Shown: piece after piece, positions 1 to 7,374 of the stretch | How positions within the stretch are numbered: position 1 is the first letter of the stretch | Layout: the number at the start of each line of letters is the position of its first letter | From: JALYXS01 sp051003795 | GTDB lineage: Bacteria; Acidobacteriota; Terriglobia; Bryobacterales; Bryobacteraceae | Assembly (NCBI GenBank): GCA_051003795.1 | Contig: JBPCKZ010000217.1 | Span: forward strand, 1-12,431 | Reading direction: 5' to 3' | Length of the DNA: 12,431 bases | Notes under the pieces: generated by a model | Database searches by the model: none | What the model saw: only the letters and a program-made list of their open reading frames with translations | Told to the model about the DNA's origin: nothing | Translations under genes and position numbers: made by a program

Positions 1-29
1 TGCAATGGATCGAGGCGGGACGCGAGGGA

Positions 30-1292
30 CTAAGCCGTTCCAGCCCGGCGCGTGGGATCGATAAATAGCCAAGCCGCCGCGCCGCCGAGTGCCACCAGGC
101 TCCCGAAATACAGCCCCCACGTCCAACCCGCAAACGACGCAATGAAAGGGGTCAAAATCGGCGCGACGAAACCTCCCAGGTTTCCGCCGCTGTTCATGAT
201 GCCGCACGCCGCTCCCACGTGTTCGCCCGCAACCTCGATCGTTCCGGCCCAGAAGGTCACGTCCGAGCACGACGCGAAGCCGAGCGCGAGCGACATGACG
301 GCCACCGCGGGAATGGTTCCCGAAACGTTTGCCCCGGCAAAAAGCAGAATCGCGCTCAGGAGCAAACCGGAAATCCCAACAATGCGCAATCCGGCTTTGC
401 GCCCGAGGCGGGCCGACATGCGGTCGCAAACCCAACCGCCGATCGGTGTCATGACCAGCCAGGTCAGGAATAAAACGGTGGTGTAGATCGCGCTCCGATT
501 GGCGCCGAGATGCCGGATCTCGCCGAAGTAGTAATAAATCCAGAAGAAAAAAATGTACTCGAAATAATCGACTGCAATGTAACCGAGTGTCAGCAGGAGG
601 ATGTTGCGGTCAGTCAGCAACATCCGCCAGGGCGTCGCCGCGCGCTGCGATTCGGACGAAGGAGCGCCGGAGGAGGGCTCAGGACGGTCGCGATCCGACA
701 GGAGCCATGCGGCGCCGAGCGCGCCTGTCGCTAGCGCCGCCACGCAAAACGAAAGCCTCCATCCGATGCGGCCGATAAGGTACGTAAACAGGATCGGCGA
801 CACCGCGCCTCCCAGTCCCGCGCCCGCGGCGATAATGCCTTGCACGCGCGCGCGTTGCGCGGCAGGCATCCAATTGGCATTCATCCGCGCGCAAGCCGGA
901 TAGAGCGGCGCGGTGCTCACGCCCAGGGCCAGGCGGATCAGAATGAAAGATGGAATCACCCCGATTAGCGCGCCCAGGCCAGGCTTTCCTCCCAGCGCGG
1001 TTAGCCCGGTGAAAAGCGCCGAACCCACGGCCATGCCGGTCAAGACTACGCGCGGCCCAAACCGGTCGGCGAGCCTGCCACCGGGGATCATCAGCAGGGC
1101 GTAGCTGATCAGGAAAGCGGAATACACGCCGCCCATTTGCGTTTCCGAGAGGCCAAACTCGTTCATGATCCCAGGCCCGGCGATGGACATGATCGTCCGG
1201 TCGAAGTAGCTCATCACGCTGAGACCGAACAGCAGGGCCACGAGGCCGGCCTGCTTCCGCGAGATCCGCGCCGGGACTGCAGTCGTGGTCAT
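30..1292 (-). CDS. MFS transporter, anion:cation symporter-like (sugar acid uptake)
   Basis: A 420-residue inner-membrane carrier with about twelve hydrophobic segments, the usual length for the major facilitator superfamily. The first helix ends in YFDRT (residues 29-33), and the TM2-TM3 loop carries the MFS motif A, GGRLADRFGPR (71-81). A hydrophilic, Ser/Pro-rich loop at about 199-230 separates the two six-helix halves. The YFDRT start and overall pattern resemble the anion:cation symporter family (galactonate, glucarate and hexuronate carriers), so the likely substrate is a sugar acid taken up with protons; the exact substrate cannot be read from sequence. The start ATG overlaps the stop of the upstream dehydratase gene by 4 bp (ATGA), with AAGGG directly before it, which points to translational coupling and a shared transcript. 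The gene is intact although its upstream partner is frameshifted. Family is firm; substrate is inference. Confidence 0.9.
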   Translation of the reverse strand: MTTTAVPARISRKQAGLVALLFGLSVMSYFDRTIMSIAGPGIMNEFGLSETQMGGVYSAFLISYALLMIPGGRLADRFGPRVVLTGMAVGSALFTGLTALGGKPGLGALIGVIPSFILIRLALGVSTAPLYPACARMNANWMPAAQRARVQGIIAAGAGLGGAVSPILFTYLIGRIGWRLSFCVAALATGALGAAWLLSDRDRPEPSSGAPSSESQRAATPWRMLLTDRNILLLTLGYIAVDYFEYIFFFWIYYYFGEIRHLGANRSAIYTTVLFLTWLVMTPIGGWVCDRMSARLGRKAGLRIVGISGLLLSAILLFAGANVSGTIPAVAVMSLALGFASCSDVTFWAGTIEVAGEHVGAACGIMNSGGNLGGFVAPILTPFIASFAGWTWGLYFGSLVALGGAAAWLFIDPTRRAGTA

Positions 1293-2475
1293 CCCTTGCC
1301 GCCGCGCCGCGCCACGCAGTACTTCTCTAAAGCCTCCCGATTGATTTCAATGCCGAGGCCAGGCTTTTGCGGCAGCGGCACTCTTCCATCGATCAACTCC
1401 AACTCTTCGGAAACCAGTTCGCGCCGCAAGGGCGCCTCCGAAAGTTGCGCCGGAAGAAACTCGATATAGGGGCAGTGTGCCGTGGCCGCGCTGAGATGCG
1501 CCGAAGCCGCAATGCCGATTCCCGTTTTCCAGCAGTGCGGCACGATCAGCCGGCCCCGGTCCGCCGCCAGATCGCAAACGCGTCGCGCTTCCGTCAGTCC
1601 GCCCACGCGGCCTACGTCGGGCTGCGCCACGTCCACCTTGCCCTTATCCATCAGTTCGAGAAACTCGAATCGGGTATTCTGTAATTCCCCCGCGGCGATG
1701 CGGATATCGCAATTATCGTGCAGATAGGCGTACCCCTCCAGATGTCGAGTTGCAACGGGGTCTCGACAAAGTACAAGTCGTAAGACTCCAGGCGCCGCAG
1801 CACGCGCAGTGCTTCCTTGGCGTCGTTCCAGCAGTAGCAGACATCCACCATCATCGCGAAGTCCGGCCCCACCGCCTCCCGGCATGCCGCCACAATTTCG
1901 ATGATCGCCTCGTCGGGCGCCTGCAGTCCGTTATGCGAGTACGGGCCTTTGACGCAGACCTCCATCTTCCCAGCGCGGAAACCGAGCGCCTGCGCCTGCC
2001 GCGCCTTGCCCGCGAGAGAATCGCGATAGTCCGCGATCGTGCCGCCGGTTGGCAAGAGGGAAGCATAGGGAGTGATGTGGCTTTTGCGCGCGCCTCCCAG
2101 CAACTGCCAGCAGGGGACGCCGAGCGCCTTTCCGCGGATGTCCCAAAGAGCCATGTCGAGAGCTCCCATCGCGCAAATTCCCAGGCCTCGCCGGCCGGTC
2201 ATGAAGCTGCCTTCGTACATCCTGTCCCAAAGAGCCTCAGGCTGCAGCGGATCTTGCCCCAGCAGCATCTCTTCGAGCCCCAGTCCCAAGACGTGCGTGC
2301 CGCGCGCATGAATCATCGCTTGGGCTACCCAGGGGTTCGTGTCTACCTCGCCGATCCCGGTAATGCCGTCATCGGCGTGGATCAAAACCACGATGTCGTC
2401 CTGGGCCGAGGAGCAGGCGTCCACATCGTAGCCGGGGTCCAGCAGGACGTAGGTTTCGATTCGATCGATTTTCAT
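1289..2475 (-). pseudogene. Mandelate racemase/muconate lactonizing enzyme-type dehydratase, broken by a single frameshift
   Basis: Two overlapping minus-strand frames together make one enolase-superfamily enzyme of about 395 residues. The first runs from ATG 2475 (MKIDRIETY; a TTG at 2484 is an alternative start) to LQLD near 1744. The second resumes at LEGYAYL from about 1741 and runs to the TGA at 1289. Two bases (1742-1743) lie between the last codon of one frame and the first of the other, as expected from loss of one base. Seen before the break: the N-terminal signature ALDMALWDIRGK (105-116), K170 as probable base, D211 (MMVDVCYCW) and E238 (FVETP) as Mg ligands. Seen after it: the third ligand Glu in IAAGELQ and the His of VPHCWKTGIG. 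These proteins abstract a proton alpha to a carboxylate and usually dehydrate sugar acids in the cytoplasm; substrate unknown. As written, translation would stop at 1651 after about 274 residues, without the third metal ligand and the catalytic His. All family residues survive, so the break is recent or a sequencing error. Confidence 0.85.
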
Positions 2476-2484
2476 GGCTTGCAA

Positions 2485-2512
2485 ATTCTAGCATTCGCGA
2501 GCCTGCTTCAAA
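2485..2512 (-). promoter_or_regulatory. Candidate promoter of the dehydratase-MFS unit
   Basis: On the minus strand TAGAAT (2485-2490) is preceded by TGC, giving an extended -10 form. TTTGAA (2507-2512) sits 16 bp upstream as a possible -35. The -10 ends only 9 bases before ATG 2475, so transcription would begin within a few bases of the start codon. No Shine-Dalgarno is visible before that ATG, which fits a leaderless mRNA. Predicted by eye only. Confidence 0.4.
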
Positions 2513-2533
2513 CCGGTCCTGCGTGGGAAGTAA

Positions 2534-2539
2534 TATAAT
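2534..2539 (+). promoter_or_regulatory. -10 box of the TonB-dependent receptor promoter
   Basis: A perfect TATAAT in an AT-rich patch (2531-2540) of otherwise GC-rich DNA. A start site near 2546 would give a leader of about 20 bases that contains the receptor's ribosome binding site. No good -35 lies 16-18 bp upstream of it. TTCAAA (2507-2512) is 18 bp from an overlapping TAATAT (2531-2536), so the two divergent promoters may share that element. Confidence 0.45.
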
Positions 2540-2555
2540 AGCCATCAAATTATTC

Positions 2556-2560
2556 AGGAG
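2556..2560 (+). promoter_or_regulatory. Ribosome binding site that fixes the receptor start
   Basis: AGGAG lies 6 bases before ATG 2567. An in-frame TTG at 2561 touches this site directly and is too close to be used, so the ATG is the start. Confidence 0.75.
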
Positions 2561-2566
2561 TTGAAT

Positions 2567-5500
2567 ATGCGAAGGTTCGTCGGGTTTTTGGCGGTGTTTG
2601 TATCTCTGGCCGCGCTGGCTCCCGCCCAGGTGGAGCGCGCCACGCTGGTCGGCACGGTTACGGATAATAGCGGCGCCGTTCTGCCCGGCGTTCAGGTCAA
2701 GATCACCAACGAAGGGACGAATACCTCAACCACTCTCACCACGGATGCCGCCGGCGCTTACTCGGCGGGCAACCTGACTCCGGGCAGCTACACCATCGAA
2801 GCCGGCAAGGCGGGATTCACGCGGCACGTGAATAAGGGATTTATATTGCAAGTTTCGCAGGAGGCGCGCCTCGATATTCAACTCGCCATCGGCGCGATCG
2901 AGCAGAGCGTCGAAGTAAGCGGTGAAACGCCGTTGCTCCAGACCGAAGGCTCCTCGGTCGGCCAGGTGATCGACACGCAGCCGATCAATACGCTTCCTCT
3001 AAACGGCCGGAACTTCGCGCAGCTTGCCGTGCTCGCGCCGGGAGTAACGGGCCTGAGCTACGCCCAGACGGGCACGATCAACGCCGGCCAGCGGCCCGAC
3101 GAGCTCCGGCCCGGCGGCACGACGCTTCTCGCCAATGGCGCGCGCGATAGCAGCAATCAACTGCTGCTCGATGGCGTCGACAACACCGAAATGATCTCGC
3201 AGACGTTCGTCGTGCGTCCGGCGGTCGACGGCATCCAGGAATTCAAGGTTCTCACCAACAACGCGGGGGCTGAATATGGACGAGCCGGCGGGGCCGTGCT
3301 GGTGACCAGCACCAAATCGGGCGGCAACGCGGTGCATGGATCGGCATTCGAGTTTCTGCGCAACTCGGCTCTCGATGCGAAGAATTTCTTCGACCGTCCC
3401 ACGCTAAAAATTCCGCCCTATGAACTCAATCAATTCGGCGGAAGCGTGGGCGGCCCGATTATCAAGAATCGCACGTTCTTCTTTACGGATTACGAGGGCT
3501 CGCGCGAACGGCAAGGCCAGACCATTCTGGTGACCGTCCCCACCGCGGCCGAGAAGGCCGGCATCTTCACCGGAGTTACGAAGAACGGCATTTTCGATCC
3601 GGGGACGACACGCCTCGTTCCCGGATCGAACATCTACACGCGCGACCGCTTTGCGAACGACGTCATTCCGCCGTCGCGCTTCGATCCGCTGGCCGCCAAG
3701 ATTGTCGCGCTGTATCCCGCGCCGCAACTGGCGGGCGTGGTGAACAACTTCGTGGCGAATCCGGTGAAGCGCAGTTCCACGGATCGCGGGGATATCCGGA
3801 TCGATCACCAGCTCGGCGCGAATCAAAATCTGTTCGGCCGCTATTCGGTGGACGACGCCCGCCTCGTCGTCCCCGATACCTTCAACATGCAGATCGGGGG
3901 AAATGAGAACAGCTTCGCCGGCCCGGACACCATTCGCGGCCAGAACGGGGTAGTCTCCTACAACCGCGTCCTCAGCCCCAGCGTGATTGGCGAGTATCGT
4001 TTTGGATTTACGAAATTCAAGAATTTTCTGCTGCCCACCACATTGACGGATCCGGTCTGGTCGCAGATTCCGGGCCGCGACACGAGCGATCCGTTTCAGC
4101 CCTCCGCGCCCATCATCAGCCCCTCCGGTTACGCCGGTCTCGGCAATGCGCGATCGGACCCGCTTATCCGCCGCGAGCACATGTTCGAAAACATTGCCGG
4201 CCTGAGCTGGCAAAAAGGCAGCCACTCGCTGAAGTTCGGCGTCGATGTTCGCAACCGACTGATCAGCGAGACGGCCAGCCCGCCCGGACAGAGCGCGTTC
4301 GGCCGTTTCAATTTCGACGGCGGGTTTACGCAAAATCCGTCGAGCACGGGCGGCACTGGCGATGCCCTGGCCTCCATGCTGCTGGGCTACCCCGCGAGCA
4401 CCGTGCGCGATTTTTTCATTCCGCAGACGGCGCACGTGCGCACCAATGAGTACAACTTCTACGCGCGCGACGAGTGGCGCATAACGCGCAAGCTCACGCT
4501 GAATCTCGGCCTGCATTATGAGATCAATACTCCGTTCACCGAAGACCACAACTATTGGGTGAATTGGGATCCGGCGACGGCGAAGCTGCTGATCGCGGGC
4601 ACGAATGCGTCCTCGACGGCGAACGTCAACACGGATTTCGGCGCCATCGGACCGCGGCTTGGCATCGCGTATCAACTCGATTCCAAGACCGTGATCCGAA
4701 GCGGCTACGGGATTTTCTACGATCCGCAGGGGAACTACGGCACGACCATTCGGCAGTTCCGCCAGCAGCCGTTCGATCTTGTGTTCACGGTCAGCCCGGG
4801 AGTGATCCCAACCAACACGGTTTCGCAAGGAATTCCGAAGCGCAGCGACTTCCCTGCGACGGATCCGAATAATCCCACTGCGGCTGTTCCCAACGCCACC
4901 ATCACGGGCATCGACGTGAATTTCCGCAATGCTTCCATCCAGCAGTTTAATTTCGGCGTGCAAAGAGAGATCACCAGTTCGTCGGTTCTGACGGCGACCT
5001 ACGTGGGATCGCTCGGCCGCCACCTGGCGTGGAATTGGCCCATCAATACGCCGCTGCCCGGGCCGGGAACGTCGCTCAACCCGCGGCGGCCTTACTACGG
5101 CGTCTTGCCGAACATCACTGGCATTAACTATTGGGAATCCGCCGGCAATTCGGAGTTCGAATCGCTTCAGGTGGTTTTCGAAAAGCGCTATTCGAAAGGC
5201 GTGTACCTGAACGCGAATTGGGTGTGGTCGCATGCGATGGATAACGCCCCGTGGGATGGCGGGTCGGGCGGCTTGCAGGACCCGTTGAACCGGCGCGCGG
5301 ATTGGGGCAGCTCGAACAGCGATGTGCGGCACCGGTTGAACCTGTTCGCGACTTATGAGTTGCCGTTCGGTCCGGGAAAGGCGTGGGCGAACGGCAGTAA
5401 TCCAATCAACCGGTACCTGATTGGCGGCTGGGAGATCGACGGCATCGCGGTGCTGCAGAGCGGACTGCCGTTTACCGTGGGCGCGCCTTCGGCGACGAAC

Positions 5501-5869
5501 AACGGGCAGGGGAGCCGGGCCGACGTGGTGGCTGGCGTCAATCCATATCCTTCGGAACAGAAGCTCGGGCTTTGGTTCAACCCGGCGGCATTTTCGATTC
5601 CGCCGGCGAGTTCGTACCGTTACGGCAATTCGGGGCGGGATGTTCTGACCGGGCCGCGGGCGACGAACTTCGATCTGACCGCCGCCAAGCGTTTCCTGTT
5701 TACCGAGACGAAGACGTTGATTTTTCGCGCGGAATTTTTTAACGCGTTCAATCACCCGCAATTCACCATTCCGGGGAACACGACCATCGGCAGCAATGGC
5801 GTGGGGTCGATCACCTCGACCGCGCGCCCGTCGCGCCAAATTCAGTTTGCGCTGAAATTTTTGTTTTAA
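2567..5869 (+). CDS. Oar-like TonB-dependent outer-membrane receptor with carboxypeptidase-regulatory-like domain
   Basis: A complete 1100-residue outer-membrane protein. Residues 1-20 are a signal peptide (MRR, hydrophobic core, APA before Q21). Residues about 23-107 form a carboxypeptidase-regulatory-like beta-sandwich (LVGTVTDNSGAVLPGVQV start, AAGAYSAGNLTPGSYTI core). A plug domain follows at about 118-255, with LPLNGRNF (144-150), LLDGVDNTE and the AGAEYGRAGG stretch. The rest is a large TonB-dependent beta-barrel, and the chain ends in ...FALKFLF, an aromatic C-terminus typical of barrel proteins. This architecture is the Oar/SusC-like type greatly expanded in Acidobacteriota, taken to import polymer-derived substrates using TonB energy; I saw no separate TonB box. 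The substrate is unknown. It is transcribed divergently from the dehydratase-transporter pair and converges on a secreted hydrolase after 14 bp, suggesting a carbohydrate-use locus. No canonical terminator is visible in the gap. An 811-codon antisense open frame lies inside the gene and is a codon-bias shadow. Confidence 0.93.
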   Translation: MRRFVGFLAVFVSLAALAPAQVERATLVGTVTDNSGAVLPGVQVKITNEGTNTSTTLTTDAAGAYSAGNLTPGSYTIEAGKAGFTRHVNKGFILQVSQEARLDIQLAIGAIEQSVEVSGETPLLQTEGSSVGQVIDTQPINTLPLNGRNFAQLAVLAPGVTGLSYAQTGTINAGQRPDELRPGGTTLLANGARDSSNQLLLDGVDNTEMISQTFVVRPAVDGIQEFKVLTNNAGAEYGRAGGAVLVTSTKSGGNAVHGSAFEFLRNSALDAKNFFDRPTLKIPPYELNQFGGSVGGPIIKNRTFFFTDYEGSRERQGQTILVTVPTAAEKAGIFTGVTKNGIFDPGTTRLVPGSNIYTRDRFANDVIPPSRFDPLAAKIVALYPAPQLAGVVNNFVANPVKRSSTDRGDIRIDHQLGANQNLFGRYSVDDARLVVPDTFNMQIGGNENSFAGPDTIRGQNGVVSYNRVLSPSVIGEYRFGFTKFKNFLLPTTLTDPVWSQIPGRDTSDPFQPSAPIISPSGYAGLGNARSDPLIRREHMFENIAGLSWQKGSHSLKFGVDVRNRLISETASPPGQSAFGRFNFDGGFTQNPSSTGGTGDALASMLLGYPASTVRDFFIPQTAHVRTNEYNFYARDEWRITRKLTLNLGLHYEINTPFTEDHNYWVNWDPATAKLLIAGTNASSTANVNTDFGAIGPRLGIAYQLDSKTVIRSGYGIFYDPQGNYGTTIRQFRQQPFDLVFTVSPGVIPTNTVSQGIPKRSDFPATDPNNPTAAVPNATITGIDVNFRNASIQQFNFGVQREITSSSVLTATYVGSLGRHLAWNWPINTPLPGPGTSLNPRRPYYGVLPNITGINYWESAGNSEFESLQVVFEKRYSKGVYLNANWVWSHAMDNAPWDGGSGGLQDPLNRRADWGSSNSDVRHRLNLFATYELPFGPGKAWANGSNPINRYLIGGWEIDGIAVLQSGLPFTVGAPSATNNGQGSRADVVAGVNPYPSEQKLGLWFNPAAFSIPPASSYRYGNSGRDVLTGPRATNFDLTAAKRFLFTETKTLIFRAEFFNAFNHPQFTIPGNTTIGSNGVGSITSTARPSRQIQFALKFLF

Positions 5870-5883
5870 GGGATCCCGCTAAT

Positions 5884-6741
5884 CTAACTGCCCAAGGTCC
5901 GATGCAGCCAAGCTACCATCTCGGGCTTGTATGCCTGAAACCGCGCCTCTTTCTCCCAGTTCATCACGCCGTGAACGCCGTCTTCCACGGTGATCAGCTT
6001 GCACGGCACGCCGATTTTCTTGAATAATTGCACGGTCAACAACGCCTGCGAATAATCGACCGCTTGATCCTTCGTCCCGTGAATGACCAGGAACGGAGGG
6101 GTTTTCGAATTCAGATAAATGGCCGGAGAAGTCTCGCGAATCTTCGCCATTCCCGCGGTTGCCAATCCGGCCGCGTCCAAGCCGTCAATACCGAAGAAAG
6201 CTTTCACGGCTGCCGGCATCGGCGTGGTCTCAAATCGTTTCGCCCACTCCAGCATGTCGATCGGGCCGTAAAAGCAGACCACCGCCGCAACTCCAACTCG
6301 ATTACGCGCGCCGATCAGGTTCACCAGATGCCCTCCCGCCGATTCTCCCATCAGCGCGATGCGCGCGGGATCCGCCTTGTACTCGCGCGCGTGCGCTTTT
6401 ACGAATCGCACGGCCGCCTCGACGTCGTCCGCGGCCGCCGGATACGGAAATTCGGGCGCAAGCCGGTAATTGATGCTGAACCAGGTGAAGCCGCCATCGG
6501 TAAGCGGTTGGAAGAGCGGCTCGACGATCTTGCCCGCTTTATCGCCAGCCGTCCAGCCGCCGCCGTGAACCAGAATTACCGTTGGGAACGGACCTTTGCC
6601 GGGCGGAACGTGAGCGTCCAGCTTGACGGCGATGCCCGCGGGCCGCGTGTACTCGATATCGTTCGTAACCGTGTAGGTACCGGCATGGGCGGCCAGGAAG
6701 CCGGAGAAAAGAAGACAGCAAACCAGACGCATGCCGTACAT
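5884..6741 (-). CDS. Secreted alpha/beta-hydrolase, esterase/lipase (BD-FAE / HSL-like)
   Basis: A 285-residue hydrolase with an N-terminal signal peptide; cleavage is likely after AHA (18-20), so it acts in the periplasm or outside. The oxyanion-hole motif HGGGW is at 59-63. The nucleophile elbow GESAG (132-136) gives Ser134, Asp225 (HGTKDQ) is the acid and His257 (EDGVHG) completes the triad. This order and spacing match the carboxylesterase/BD-FAE and hormone-sensitive-lipase-like group, whose members cleave esters, often acetyl or feruloyl groups on plant polysaccharides. The substrate cannot be assigned. Two starts are possible: ATG 6741, used here, and ATG 6732, which has AGG 9 bases upstream and still gives a full signal peptide. 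It converges on the TonB-dependent receptor, so a joint role in polymer breakdown and uptake is plausible but inferred. All catalytic residues are present. Confidence 0.88.
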   Translation of the reverse strand: MYGMRLVCCLLFSGFLAAHAGTYTVTNDIEYTRPAGIAVKLDAHVPPGKGPFPTVILVHGGGWTAGDKAGKIVEPLFQPLTDGGFTWFSINYRLAPEFPYPAAADDVEAAVRFVKAHAREYKADPARIALMGESAGGHLVNLIGARNRVGVAAVVCFYGPIDMLEWAKRFETTPMPAAVKAFFGIDGLDAAGLATAGMAKIRETSPAIYLNSKTPPFLVIHGTKDQAVDYSQALLTVQLFKKIGVPCKLITVEDGVHGVMNWEKEARFQAYKPEMVAWLHRTLGS

Positions 6742-6748
6742 CCTATCA

Positions 6749-6754
6749 ATTATT
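6749..6754 (-). promoter_or_regulatory. Possible -10 box of the hydrolase gene
   Basis: AATAAT on the minus strand ends 7 bases before ATG 6741. No convincing -35 accompanies it. If real, the transcript would start at or next to the ATG, giving a leaderless message. Weak, by-eye prediction. Confidence 0.25.
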
Positions 6755-6789
6755 CCGGAAACTCAACGCGCGATTGCACATCCGTTTTT

Positions 6790-6806
6790 CGGAACCCGCT
6801 GTTCCG
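6790..6806 (+). repeat. Perfect interrupted palindrome, candidate operator
   Basis: CGGAAC-CCGCT-GTTCCG: 6-bp arms identical as an inverted repeat around a 5-base spacer, in the intergenic region between the hydrolase and rpiB. It is not a terminator: the T run (6785-6789) precedes it on the plus strand, and on the minus strand it is followed by A residues. Size and position suit a dimeric regulator's operator. The core resembles the GAAC...GTTC type used by LexA in some phyla, but the spacing differs by one base, so no regulator is named. Confidence 0.45.
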
Positions 6807-6865
6807 CGGGCGGACGAAACGCGCCGCCGGCCTACAAAGGGTTCCCTCCATCCGATCATCCGCGA

Positions 6866-6871
6866 CATAAT
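6866..6871 (+). promoter_or_regulatory. Possible -10 box of the rpiB-tal/pgi-gnd-zwf operon
   Basis: CATAAT, five of six matches to the consensus, 35 bases before the rpiB start, with a poor -35 candidate TTCCCT (6842-6847) 18 bp upstream. It lies about 60 bp downstream of the palindrome at 6790-6806. No clear Shine-Dalgarno precedes rpiB. Low confidence. Confidence 0.3.
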
Positions 6872-6906
6872 GGTCAGGGGCAAACCTTTCGATCCCCTAC
6901 CAGCTC

Positions 6907-7374
6907 ATGCGAATCGTCATCGGATCGGACCACTCGGGCGTTGAGCTCAAGAAAGAGCTGATGGCCTATCTCGGCGAGTTGCATCACGAGGTCCGCAACA
7001 TCGGCACCGACACTACCGAATCCGTCGATTACCCCGACTACGCCGAAAAGCTCGACAACGTCCTTCGCGCCGGGCAAGCCGATCGCGGCATTCTCATCTG
7101 CGGGAGCGGCGTCGGCGCTTCCGTCGCCGCCAATAAATTGCCCGGCATTCGCGCCGGTCTCTGTCACGACGTCTACTCCGCGCACCAGGGCGTCGAGCAT
7201 GACGATATGAATGTCCTCGTTTTGGGAGCCCGTGTCATCGGGCCCGAAACGGCGCGCGAGCTCACCCACGCCTTTCTCAACGCCAAGTTCATCGGCGAGG
7301 AGCGGCATCGCCGCCGCCTCGCCAAAGTCAAAGATCTGGAAACCCGCTACTGCAAACAGGAGAGCGCTTTATGA
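6907..7374 (+). CDS. rpiB: Ribose-5-phosphate isomerase B
   Basis: A 155-residue cytoplasmic enzyme of the RpiB/LacAB family (E. coli RpiB is 149 residues) that interconverts ribulose-5-phosphate and ribose-5-phosphate. The N-terminus MRIVIGSDHSG with the Asp-His pair (D8, H9) is the family signature, DYPDYA (41-46) follows, and the catalytic loop GILICGSGVGAS (61-72) carries Cys65. CHDVYSAHQG and the HDDMNVLVLG stretch are the usual phosphate-site and core elements. The C-terminal extension after the core (KVKDLETRY...) is common in the family. The start is fixed by the conserved N-terminus even though no good ribosome binding site precedes it. It is the first gene of the pentose-phosphate operon, and its TGA overlaps the next ATG by 4 bp (ATGA), so the two are probably translationally coupled. 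Lac-type galactose-6-phosphate isomerase subunits share the fold, but the gene neighbours favour RpiB. Confidence 0.93.
   Translation: MRIVIGSDHSGVELKKELMAYLGELHHEVRNIGTDTTESVDYPDYAEKLDNVLRAGQADRGILICGSGVGASVAANKLPGIRAGLCHDVYSAHQGVEHDDMNVLVLGARVIGPETARELTHAFLNAKFIGEERHRRRLAKVKDLETRYCKQESAL

Noticed and set aside
1733..1744. Programmed ribosomal frameshifting as the explanation of the dehydratase break
   Set aside because: No slippery heptamer of the X-XXY-YYZ type or downstream pseudoknot was apparent, and metabolic enzymes of this family are not known to use recoding. A one-base deletion or sequence error is simpler.
1750..2538. A 262-codon plus-strand frame opposite the dehydratase and reaching into the divergent promoter region
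   Set aside because: No recognisable motifs or ribosome binding site, and the opposite strand clearly encodes the enolase-superfamily protein.
3404..5839. An 811-codon open frame antisense to the receptor gene
   Set aside because: It lies wholly inside the receptor gene, has an Arg-rich, low-complexity translation with no recognisable domain, and is what GC-rich codon bias leaves on the opposite strand. The sense frame has a full receptor architecture.
5870..5877. GGGATCCC palindrome between the receptor and the hydrolase as a bidirectional terminator
   Set aside because: It has no loop and no T tract, so it cannot form a terminator hairpin; read as chance.
6790..6806. Rho-independent terminator
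   Set aside because: The hairpin lacks a following T run on either strand; the five Ts come before it on the plus strand.
6790..6806. LexA (SOS) box
   Set aside because: The arms resemble GAAC...GTTC, but the spacer is 5 bases where the known CGAAC-N4-GTTCG type has 4, and the neighbouring genes are not repair genes.
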